64,000 nucleotides of DNA. Source: Symsagittifera roscoffensis (Eukaryota > Xenacoelomorpha > Acoela > Convolutidae). Shown piece by piece: positions 10,858 through 20,969 of the stretch. The stretch's first letter is position 1; each line of letters opens with the position of its first letter. A model generated the notes under the pieces. That model did not search any database and was not told where the DNA came from. It saw nothing but the letters and a program-made list of their open reading frames with translations. The stretch is from assembly GCF_963678635.1 (NCBI RefSeq), contig NC_087067.1:5558647-5622646 (forward strand). Reading direction: 5' to 3'. Both the position numbers and the translations under genes were made by a program.

Positions 10858-12403
10858 CCCATCCGGGTTTTACAGAGTTTTTTAGAATTATCTTTCTGCA
10901 ATTCAAAGGATGGATGATGAACGTTGGTATTGGGCGAACATCGTATCTTCGTGTATCTTCGTGTGACAACGACTGTGTTTCCCAACGAAATCAATCTGAT
11001 TTCAAAATGGTTTGCTATGACGGGTTTTTCTGTATTATGTAGAGAACTTGTTTTGTGTTCAGCCGCGTCTGGGAATGGCGTGGAGATTGTGCGTGGAGGG
11101 GATGCCTTGTTACTCGGATCTGTACGTATACTTGAACATCTAGGTGGTCATTGGTCTAGTTCAATGAAGTCCTTTTCTGCGAAGTCAAGTCGTACTCTAA
11201 ATCTTTTGAGTTCTGATTGTGGACGGCATTTTGGTTGTGGTTGGCCATTCTTTTTCGAGTGTAGTGGGGTCACTTTGTCTTTGGATGTTCGTCTTTGTTG
11301 TTGTATGCTGATCTATATACTGCAAAGTATGTTTTACATTTTATAAAAATTTTATTAGTTCAATGTTTTAATTATGATTTTGATTAGTTGTTTTCACAAA
11401 AGCTTTTTCTTTTAGTTCGGTTATTTTGAAGAGTTACTCACCCTTGAGTACCTCTTATTAAAAATAGGAGTGTGTAGGCACAAAGCGTGGATGTAGCGCG
11501 GTGGGTTAGGCCGGCTATAGAGCATGCTCAGGACGTCCTCTCTGGTGGGTTAGGCCAGGAGTGGGAGTATGATTTCGTGCGGTTTCTGAGAGAGGTCCTG
11601 TTATGTGATAACGTTTTATGTTGAGCTTATGGTGGTCTTTCTTATGTTCCGTTGGTTGTGTCCTGTTTTCAAAAATCAAATTGTTTTTGTTATGAGTTTG
11701 TGTTTCGACTTTTTTGTGTTTTATTATTTCTTTCTTAGACTTTATAATAGTCTTCAAAAGAATAAATTATCCAGTTTTAAACTGGGTTAATCCGGTTTGG
11801 GTACTGTTGGTTTTCTTTTCTTAGTCATGCTGTTATTTTATGATTTGTGGTGTTTAGTAAGCTGCGTTGGTTAGTTTGGTTTAGTATATAATTCCTTTCC
11901 AACCGGGTTAAAGGAAAGTTTGAAACTTGTTATTGTATGTTAGAGTTGTTGAGTGTGAAAACTTGAAACTAAAATTCATTATTTAAACAATTCTTCGTGG
12001 GCGAGCTGTGCGAGTTTGGATAGAATTCTTGTGCGAGTGAATGAAAATATCAAAAAGTTAGTACTGCATTTTTACTTTATCAATTTACTACATAGAATTT
12101 TAATTTTACTGCTAGTTTTGGGGAAAAATTAAGTTACAAATTTTCATTATTATGAAATTTACTGCTTTTGGGAAAACAATTTATAAATTAATTTACTTCA
12201 TTTGATATAAATTTTATCAAATTATTTTGTGGAGAATATTAATGAAGTTTAGAATAAATTTAACAAGTTTTTATTTTGTTTTTCTTGTTTTTGTAGATGA
12301 TCGTGGTATGAAGACTAAAAATCTAAAAGAAACATGAGTAAAGAATGGTTAGTATTTATTTTAAATTTATTAGTGAATAATATGTATAAATTTTACTTAC
12401 CTG
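10858..12403 (-). other. Non-coding 3' region of the LTR element with a candidate intron
   Basis: About 1.5 kb lies between the last ORF and the 3' LTR and is conserved in the deleted copy (52237-53837). On the minus strand a strong splice donor CAG|GTAAGT lies at 12401/12400, just after the stop codon of the 331-codon ORF, and an acceptor TTTCTTTTAG ends at 12333, predicting a 68-bp intron. Relative to the other copy, this copy lacks about 55 bp near 10945. ORFs on either strand here are not conserved as proteins. The sequence beside the LTR is not a good polypurine tract. Confidence 0.5.
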
Positions 12404-13399
12404 TTAGTCGTCGGGGAAAAAACCGTGGGGGAAGATGTCGTGTATTATTTCTGAATTTGTTAGTAATTTTGCTAGTATGCGAATGATGTTTTTAGTTTGA
12501 AGCAGTGGCCAAAGCAATTGAAGTGCTTTAATAGTTTTTAGTTCTTCGGTGTCAACTGCAAACTCATAAGGTGTGTTTTGAATGAGATTATATATTTTGT
12601 GACTGTATTTAGTGTTATGGATGAATTCTAATATAGGGATTTCTATAGGTTGGATAAATTCATGTGGGATAAGGAAGGGTCTGGATTCTTCTGCATTAAA
12701 GGTCTTCGTGATGGGACAAAATATATACATTTGTGTTATTGGGTCATAGTTGCGGAGGATGCCGTGGAGGTTAGTGTCTTTTATGCAATATGTGAAATTT
12801 AGAAAAAATGGCGAAGTGTACTTTGAATTAAGAAACTGAAAACGGTGGTGTGGTTGTCTTGATGGAGTGTGGAGATCAAAATGATTTTGTATGAAACGAT
12901 AATACGTATATGTGTGGGTTTGTTTAGTGCGTAACATAATGTCGTGTGAGCAGTGCAAATCGCGTTCATGTGGTGCAAGGAAGTGAAAGGTTAGTGAAAA
13001 TAATTGAAATTTTTCTTTAAAACTTTCATAAGCTTGCATGTCAGGTAGTGCTTCAGAGATGATGTGATCAAATTTTCGATCAAATATATTGAGTGTAATT
13101 ACATATGGTGTTTTGATGAAAAATTTTTCTGTTAGTTGTGGGTTAGCGAAGCGGTCGTCATCTAAAAATTGGTCTTGGTTAGATCGGATGATATTATGAT
13201 CGTAATATTCTAGCATAAATTCGTTAGCTCGGGATGCAGTGTATGTTTTTAGTGATTTTTTATATCCTATATAAGTAAATTGTCTGTGTGTTAATGGTGT
13301 GGTGAGTCGATATAGCAGATCTTGATTTCTTTCTATATCGGTATGAGTATTAGATAATTGTAGGCAAAGGGGATTAGTAAAATGATAATATGTTTCCAA
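12404..13399 (-). CDS. 331-codon ORF of the LTR element, unknown function
   Basis: This is the last ORF before the 3' non-coding region. It encodes a hydrophilic protein rich in His, Tyr, Phe and Thr, with no signal peptide, membrane segment or motif I recognise. It ends IFPHGFFPDD. The assigned start is a TTG, and the frame stays open upstream to a TGA near 13430, so the true start is either a non-ATG codon, a spliced junction, or is lost by a frameshift from the preceding ORF. The C-terminal 108 codons are preserved with few changes in the deleted copy at 53838-54195. It could be an additional structural or regulatory protein; I cannot assign it. Confidence 0.6.
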   Translation of the reverse strand: METYYHFTNPLCLQLSNTHTDIERNQDLLYRLTTPLTHRQFTYIGYKKSLKTYTASRANEFMLEYYDHNIIRSNQDQFLDDDRFANPQLTEKFFIKTPYVITLNIFDRKFDHIISEALPDMQAYESFKEKFQLFSLTFHFLAPHERDLHCSHDIMLRTKQTHTYTYYRFIQNHFDLHTPSRQPHHRFQFLNSKYTSPFFLNFTYCIKDTNLHGILRNYDPITQMYIFCPITKTFNAEESRPFLIPHEFIQPIEIPILEFIHNTKYSHKIYNLIQNTPYEFAVDTEELKTIKALQLLWPLLQTKNIIRILAKLLTNSEIIHDIFPHGFFPDD

Positions 13400-13473
13400 T
13401 GAAGTGTAGGCATTAAAACATGTTCATCTACAAAACTACGTGTGTCGTTAGTGTCGTTAGGTGTGTTTAAAGT

Positions 13474-14203
13474 TTATTGTGGGAATGAAGGTAAGGTGAT
13501 TGCTAGAAAATCTTTCGTGTTAGTGAGATGTGGATGGTTGATATATTCACGGGCTGTTCCTGGTTTGGTTGGGAATGGATGGTTCGGGAATTTTCTTTTA
13601 AAGGTGCGGTAAGCTCTATTAGTGCTATTTGATGATTCGGTGGATGTGGATGATTGTGCTAATGATGTAGTATAAGCTGAAGAGGGTGTAGGAGTAGGTG
13701 GATTTGAGGATTCTACTGTGGATGAAATTTGATTTATAGTGAGGGTGTATTAGCTGTTGTTGTAGGGTTATAAAATTATCAAGTTCTTGGGAGATTTGGG
13801 GAGTATCGGGAGAATTAGATGATCGGTCGGAATGAAATGGAGAATAGGTTGGGGTTACTTGTGAACCGTAAGAGGGAGTAGAAACGGACGGGAGTGGATT
13901 ATTTGTTGGGATTGGTCGAAAAGGAGGCTTTGAAAAAACTGAGGAGTTGGTTTGAAAATTATTGGGTGGAGATGGTTCGGAGTCTGCAAATTCGTCAGGG
14001 ATTTCTATATTCGGGTTATTTAGTTGTGAAATGGAGTATAAAACTGAAATATCTGAATTAGTGTCCGAATTCATGCTTGATGTTATATTACTATTTGGAA
14101 AATCGGGTGGTGGGAAAGCAAAAAGTGGAATTATTGTAATTGGAGTGTTGAGGTTGGTTGGGTGGGAATTTGAGCGGTGTAGGGATCCAAGTTGTCGGCT
14201 CAT
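13474..14203 (-). pseudogene. Ser/Pro-rich ORF of the LTR element, frameshifted
   Basis: It starts MSRQLGSLHRSNSHP at an ATG whose first base is 14203, inside the TGA stop of the upstream glycoprotein ORF (ATGA, 14203-14200). Such an overlap fits termination-reinitiation. The first 150 codons are rich in Ser, Pro, Asn and Thr with low predicted order. Near 13745-13760 the ancestral frame is lost by frameshift; the Ser/Thr/Pro-rich sequence continues in another frame to a TAA at 13476-13474 and ends in a basic segment (RTFKRKF). It has no match to a family I know. Confidence 0.6.
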
Positions 14204-16817
14204 CGTGGGCTAAAAAAATTATTATTTTGAGACTGAAAAGCGGTGGTATGGGGTTGTTCTATAATTTGTTCATATGCATTTTCATCTTGTGAATGATGTG
14301 TCATTATGTGTTGTATGGGACTTTGCGATATGTTTGGTCTAAAATTTGGGTTATGTGTTATTGCTAAGTTTCGGAAATTTCGTGGGACTAATGATAATGG
14401 ATGGTTATAGGGTAGGGGTGGCAACTGTGGTGCTGTAGGCGTTACTTCTATATTATTATGTTCCTCGTCGTACGTGTTCTGTCTTGTCGCTATTTTTGTG
14501 TTATATTCTTTTATTTGTGCGTCTAGAAGGATTTTGTTTATTGATGATGAAAAAATTCCAAAAAATCCTGCAAATAGTATGCGTGCTACACTTGCTTGTC
14601 TATTTACTTGTGTGTGTATAGCGCATGTATTATAGATTCCTTTTAGTAGTGAGAAAAGAAATCCTATAAAGTTAAACATTGCATATAAAATAGTCAATTT
14701 TTCTAAGATGTAGTAGGGCCATCCTAGAAAATCGAGAATTTCATTTTTTAGTGTAACAAAGCTAAAAATATTTATAGGTGAAATATCTTGTGGTCTGTAT
14801 TTTTCACCGTTTAGATATATATAATCTTTAATGTCTTTAAAATATCCGCTATAATCTTGTGTATAGATGCCTGCAAATCCTGCGGTTTCGGCAAGTTTGC
14901 GTAAGTTTTGGTCAATTGATTGTCTTTGTATAGTGTCCATTTGTGTTAATAATTCCTGGAATTGTTGTGTTCTAATGTGATGTTGGATATCAGATTTTGA
15001 ATATATTCCAATTGATTGTAAATCTATATTTGGGTTTCGAGCAATAGCTCTAATGCTTTCGGGTGAAATTTTTTTGAGTGATTGCATTAATGTGGGGTAT
15101 GGAGTAAGAAGATAATATTTATCTTCATCAGGATTCAATTGTACTACATTGTGGCTATTTTCTGATCCACATGGGACTGCGGTATCCCAAAAATATGTTC
15201 GTCTTGAGAGTGTGTCAACAAAATGTGTTTATTTTTATAAAAGATAGGGATTCTTTTATAGCATCTTTTATCTTCAAAAACATATAGTGGTCATACTTTC
15301 TTGGTACAAGTATAAAACCATAAAATGTTTCCTTCGTAGTCTAAAAAATTTGATCTATTTCCTGATAGTAAATATCCTGCGTAGGGTATTTTTAATACTG
15401 CTAGTGCAAGTGATTGTAGTATTTGTGTTCGTTCTAATTCGCATAGTTGGTGAAGTTTTTCTAGTTCAGAGAGTGACATTTCCTGAAAAATTCGGCTAAT
15501 TGTGTAGTCTAATTTCATATCTAAGTGAATATCGTAGTGGATATTACCAAAATAAGAATTATTCATTAGTGATAGTTCTTGTAGACGTGTGCTTTGAGTG
15601 TCATGTGGCTTTAGATGTCCACCAGGTTGACCATTATTTTTTTGAAAGTTAACTGGTATATATGATGTGCCTTCGTTTAGAAGATGACCTGTGGCATAAG
15701 GATCAATTTTTACTTTTCCAGTGGTCATGTCGAAACCTTTTTCGTATTCAACTAAGATTTCAGAATATTGTGTTTTGTGAAGTGGATTTCTGTATTTGCA
15801 TGCTAGTTCTGTTTCTTGATAAATTTGAAAACGTGTCAATTTATTTTCTATATTGTGAATGTTTCTAAAATCAGTACTTTGTTTTCATGATGGATTTACT
15901 TGTTCGTATGGAATTGATTGTTTAAAATTTTTCTCGTGAAATTTTATCATTCGGGCGTGTATTTTTGCTACTTGAAATGTTGTACATGTATCCTCGGGAA
16001 ACCAAACAATTGTTGCTTGTGTTCGAGTTGTAGGGTCACAATAATCTTGATCGTTTTTGCAAGGTAATCGAATTCCTTGATAGATGATTGTGTTATCAGA
16101 AAAATCTCGTGTGAGTTGTATTTTTTCGAGTTGTTTTTTCCAATCGAAAAACATTATTTCTTGATATCCTTTATTTTTTGTGTCTGCTTTGCAGTTTGAT
16201 GGGTTATTTATACCAATGTGTGGTATCCAGTGTTTATCGTGTATGTCGTAAGTTAATCTTCCGCGTGCGCCGTTGTATGGGTATTTTTCATCTAGTTTTA
16301 TATGTCCTTGATATCTTTCAAGTTCTGCTTGATGTACAGAATCGGAAAAAACTTGAAAATTTACTAGTTTTCTGTCGGTGTTTTTATTTCTTGTGATGTT
16401 TAGTCTGAGTAGCTCGTTTTTACAATCATTAGGATTTAGATGCAAAAGTCGTTCTATATTACTTTGGTAGAATGATTCATGGTCAAGTCGGTTTTTATTT
16501 CCGTTTGAAACTTGTGAACAATGTACTTTCTTTTCGGAAAATGTTGCTGTAAATTTATATCCTATGATTGTTGTTGCTCGGGCTTTTGAATAGAGTGTCG
16601 CTATTACATTTGTAGTTTCTATAGCTTGTGGTTCTGTTTCACATTGTGATACTTGGTTTATTGCATATTTGTGTAGTGTTTTTTGTTCATTTTCTTCACA
16701 ATCGTAATGTGTTACTAATAGGTCTTGGGGTCCTGTGCGAGGAGAAGGATTTATGTTCTGATCGGAGATTATTAGAAAAAGGAGTTGGAGAAAAATTAAT
16801 GTTTTTAGAATATACAT
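14200..16817 (-). pseudogene. env-like: Env-like membrane glycoprotein, interrupted
   Basis: The ATG at 16817 starts a typical signal peptide (MYILKTLIFLQLLFLIISDQ). A 310-codon ectodomain with several Cys follows to a TGA at 15887-15885. The same frame resumes at once and runs to 15291 (182 aa from its first start codon). After a stop and a frameshift between about 15290 and 15230 it continues as the 312-codon ORF 15138-14200. That last part has a membrane segment (AMFNFIGFLFSLLKGIY) and a second hydrophobic stretch (ILFAGFFGIFSS), then a polar tail. Position after pol, signal peptide and C-terminal anchor fit a retroviral-type envelope. The fusion-protein class is not certain: spaced Cys and aromatic-rich blocks are reminiscent of glycoproteins captured from negative-strand RNA viruses, but this is only an impression. 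At least two breaks make it non-functional here. Confidence 0.65.
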
Positions 16818-17947
16818 GTGTATGATAATCCTGAGTACGGGTTATAAAATGTGATGTAACCAATTGTTTTCTTGGTATATCTGTCGTATTTATATATTAC
16901 TTCAGTTGTTATAAAAGGCGGTGGTAGCGATTGAGCTGTTATATTTGGTGGATTTAATGGATAAGGATGTTGAGCAATGTTGTTTAGTTTAACCGTGATT
17001 TCAAATTTTAATTGTAGGCTATTTTGTTGGAGTATTTGGATGTTATGGTCACGAATGTCTTCGTGGATATCTTGTCTATATTGTAATCTATTAAGTGCCC
17101 AGTTGTGGAGTCGGTTACTTTCTGGGTGTTGTCCAAATAATGGTGGAGGTGCTGTGAATGCATTCCAGTCTAATCTTAAAGGGATATTTGTTGATGATTG
17201 TTCTCGATATCTAGCGTCGAGGTTATTTGGGGAATTTAAAGGAAAATGCGTCGGTGAAAACTGGCTTATTGATGGTGTTGATGGTAGTGATAATGTTTCT
17301 GGTAATGATGATGATGTTGTTGTATCTGTAGAAATATCTATTGGTTCATTTATTAAATTTTGTTCACCTTGTGTGAAAGATTGCGTTGTCCGTTATGGTA
17401 GTCGTGATGTTTGGTTTGGGGGGTTAAAGGGATTTTCATGTATTTGTTCAGATGTTGGTGTTGAACCTAAGTAATCTGAGGGTAGAGTTGAGGTGCTACG
17501 TTGTGAAAGAAGTGTTGGGGTTTCCGGTAATATGCCAATTGGGTTTTCCGGAGTACTTGGTGATGGGGATTGGGGTATATCAAAATGAACTCGGGGGGTT
17601 TGAAAGTTTCTATTTTGTCGTGGATGTATGATTTGTCTATTTATTTCAACTGCATTTTGGTTTTGACTAATATTTCGAATTCTACTTAATTCTTGAGGTA
17701 GTGTCGGGTATAAGTTATATGTTGGTTCACTCAGAGGTGCCTGTCGCTGAACTGGTTCTAGTGGTTCAGATAAGCGAGCGTATTGTTCTTCAAAGGTATA
17801 TGGGTTATCCTGGAAAGAAATTCGTGTAGATGTTTGGGGGTTTTGGGTAGTTGTAGGTGGTGTCGGGTTTTCTTGGGATGTTGTCGGTGAAGACTGACTG
17901 TGTGATTGTTGGTTAGCAATTTTTGAGGGTTTTTTGATTGATTTCTT
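16805..17947 (-). pseudogene. Proline-rich ORF without methionine, upstream of env
   Basis: One frame is open from just after a TAA at 17950-17948 to a TAA at 16807-16805, broken only by a TAA at 17395-17393. The roughly 380 codons are rich in Pro, Ser, Thr, Gln and Asn, then more ordered toward the end (RLDWNAF and RLHNWALNRLQ). There is not one Met codon in the frame, so if translated it must be joined by splicing or frameshifting to an upstream start. It overlaps the env ATG by 13 bp. Composition suggests a disordered structural or accessory protein. No homologue is recognised. Confidence 0.55.
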
Positions 17948-18851
17948 TTAGTGAAAAAATTTATGTTTATTATAGTATTCTTCAAGAAAAAGAATTAAAA
18001 GGATTGTTGCTAATGCGAATGTTATGACTGCTTTCTTTATACATTAGCATATTGTCAATATGAGGGATGTTAAAAATATTATGAAAATTACAAATAGTAA
18101 AAAAATATCTGTTCTACTAAAAATGGTTCGTATCATTTAAATAGATTTTGGGTTTTCGTACCTGTGTATATGGTCAATGGCTTTGGAAAGTTGGAAGTAT
18201 ATTTCAAATAGGGAATAGAAAATTTAAAAAATATTACAAAAAAAGATTAAGATTAATACAAAAGCTTCAAAAGTATCAAAAAGAAATATGAATAAAATTT
18301 TAAATATTGTTAAAAAGTTTATTAAAATGTTGAGAATTATGTTGACTGATCGAGAGAAGAGCATTTAAGAAATGGCTAATTTTATGGTATTTGGGAGGTC
18401 TTCTTTTACTTTATTTTTATTTGTCAAGTTATCTGGGGTATTTTTGAGGTCTTTGTACTTTAGGCTAATCTAATATGGTTGTTCTTTTACTTTAGGCTAA
18501 TTTAACATTTTTGTTTGGGGGGTTTTTGAAGTCTGAGTTGGGAAAATATTGTTGATCTTTGCGTTTTTAGATAAGGGAGGGTTATGATATTATGGTGGTA
18601 TTTTTTTTAGTTGTCAAGTTTGAGAAGCTTGCTTATTTTTGACCTGGAGGTTGTAAAGTTATAGTTATAGATATGCCTGAAGTGTAATATCTTTCGTCTA
18701 ATTAGTTTGTGTTAGATTTAGAGAAGTTGACGGATTGGATGAATCTTATTGGCTAATTTTGAACTAAATTTGCTGTGTGATTGTCAGCATGTTATTTTGA
18801 AAAATGAAAGTTCAAAATGTTTCAGAGGTGCAAAGATTATTTATTTTAAAA
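17948..18851 (-). other. Inter-ORF region with small hydrophobic ORFs
   Basis: This is an AT-rich stretch between integrase and the proline-rich ORF. It contains a 46-codon ORF (18364-18224, starts MLFSRSVNIIL) and a 30-codon ORF (18136-18044, starts MIRTIFSRTDIF), both almost wholly hydrophobic. A third open stretch (about 18030-17951) contains AVITFALATILLILFLEEYY. Each could be a single-pass membrane peptide, but AT-rich DNA easily yields hydrophobic ORFs and there is no second copy to test conservation. Confidence 0.3.
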
Positions 18852-20690
18852 TTAAAGCTGTTTTTGAAATTCAACTTTCTTTAATATTTTAGATTGTGGG
18901 ATGAATGTTTTATAGTTTTTACGTGGTTGATTTCTAAGTCGTGATGACTCTCTATGTTCTGACTTCTCGACTTGTTCTTGGGGTATAATTTTTTCTATCA
19001 TTTTTCTATTTTTCCTTTCTTTTTGAGGTATAATTTGATCTAGCTTTTTTGTATTGTTTTTGGTTGTAGATTGTTTTCTATTTTGTTTTTCAAGGTGAAT
19101 GTCGTTTTGTTTATTTTTTTCGTTTTCCGTATGTAGGTGATTTTGAAAAACTTTTAAACCTGTGAAAGAATATAATTGAGTTAGTTCGCGTAGTGCGTAT
19201 CCTTTTGGGTAGTAAGGCAATAGATTGTTTCTATGTTGAACAATTTTTTTTTGGTCTGAATCGGTGATTTTATATGTTACGTCGGTGGGTTTGGCGATTA
19301 TTTGGTATGGTCCTTTACGAAGGGGTTGTAATTTTTTTGAAATTCCTTTTTGTGTATTAAAATTTGGTATTAAGACAAAGGTTCCAATTTTTAAATCGGA
19401 GGCTGGTGTAAAACGTGAATTGATTTGTTCGTTAATGTTTTGTCTTTGTAGTAATTTTTTTGTTACTTTTTGATAAATTTCGTTGTGTTTTTTTTCTCTA
19501 TTTAAAATCCATTCGGTATGTGTACCGGAGGCTAATTTTAGGATTTGTGGGTGATGAAAATGATCTTCATCATGTGTGTGTAAAGGTAGGTTATAACAAA
19601 TTGAGTCTTTATTCGGTTAACAATGACCTTGTGCATTTTTATGAGAGTTTGCTGTAAACATAATTGGTTTACGTGGCTTTTGATTAAAAACCATTTCAAA
19701 TGGTGACATTCCTAGAGTTGTCGTGATTTGTGAATTATATGCTAAGGGAAACAGTTTTACATCTGCTGACCATTCGGTGTATCTTGTAGCATTTCCGTTT
19801 ATGATACATCTAAGATATTCTTGTAGTGAACGGTTCATACCTTCGACTAAACCGTTAGTCCAAGGTGCATGAGATGTACGTGGTTTGTGCTTAATGTTGT
19901 ATAAATGACATAGTGTGATGATTTCATTATTTATGAATTCTGTACCGTTGTCTGTAACTAGAATTTCGGGTAATCCGAACTTGGCTATCCAGTGTTCGTA
20001 AAGTGTTGTGTAAGCATAGTAAGCGTTACAATGTGGTACTGGGTTGAGTGCTACATAGTGTGTAAAAGCGTCAGCAATTACCATAATGTATGAATTTCCT
20101 TCAGAGGATGGTGAAATTGGTCTTTTTGTGTCAAATGATATACGGTGGTTAAAATATAAACTGTGTCCTTTAAAATCTTGTTTTTGTGCTACTTGTTTTT
20201 GATTTGGGTAAGGTTTATTTAGCTGACATACTATACAATCATTGCATAGTACTTTTATCCAAATTGGTGCATTTGGGAAATAGAAATTTTGTATAAAATT
20301 TGAATATGTTTTCTCTGATCCAGAGTGTCCTTTAATGTTTTGTGAAATGTTAAAAGCTATGAGAATCATACTTAAAGGGAGACAGGGAACTGTAGATTCA
20401 TTTAATTGATATTCTAGAAGGTCTGTGTTTTCATTAATTGTTGTACTATTAAATTTTCGAAAATATCGGAGGAGTGTTTTATTTCCTAAAATTGTGGTAT
20501 CTGCCTTTACGGGTTTAGTTTTGTATTTGTGCCATGATTTTAGGTGTCGAATTACTGGATCAAGATTTTGATATTGTTTCAAGGTATTAATTGTAATTTT
20601 TTCTGTTGAAGGGAGAAAAATGTTTTCAATTTCTAATTTGGATAAAGGAATTGTGTCAAGTGGGTCATGGAGGTTGAAAACTTGATTTTT
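18852..20690 (-). pseudogene. pol (IN): Integrase domain of pol, with one internal stop
   Basis: Integrase inserts the reverse-transcribed DNA into the host genome. The ORF 20582-19617 has an N-terminal zinc-binding region (GHSGSEKTY then CNDCIVC), and a catalytic core with the Asp of ISFDTK, the Asp of VTDNGTEF and the Glu of NGLVEGMNR (DD35E). A TAA at 19619-19617 interrupts it, after which the same frame continues to 18852. It carries a GPY/F-type motif (LRKGPYQII) and a basic, Lys/Gln/Glu-rich tail. The GPY/F module is characteristic of many Ty3/gypsy integrases. The frame is separated from RNase H by two frameshifts at A-runs (about 20965 and 20688). Confidence 0.85.
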
Positions 20691-20969
20691 TGTGTATTTT
20701 GATCAATCGTTTGTGGTCCTGATAAATTTATTTTATCGGTTAAATTTTCTTTTTCAATTAATGGAAAAAGATCTTTTTTATGCGAGTGTTGTTTTACTCG
20801 TTTTTGTTGGGTGTTATTTGTTATCCATTGCGAGTATGGAATTGGTTTGAAAGTTGATGTTCCAAGTGGATCAACTTCGTAGTGGTTATCTTGGCAATCT
20901 AAGTAAAGTGGGAAGTGTTTGAGATTATTTATTTGTGAATGTTCAATGTCAGTTTTTACTGCATATTTT

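Noticed and set aside
10924-11346. 140-codon plus-strand ORF antisense to the LTR element
   Set aside because: The second copy differs by an indel of about 55 bp and does not keep the frame beyond its last 60 codons.
11515-11757. 80-codon minus-strand ORF in the 3' region of the LTR element, also open in the deleted copy
   Set aside because: The handful of differences I could compare between copies mostly change the amino acid and it lies in the non-coding interval; no sign of selection on protein.
16977-17474. 165-codon plus-strand ORF
   Set aside because: It is antisense to the proline-rich frame of the element; its composition mirrors the opposite strand.
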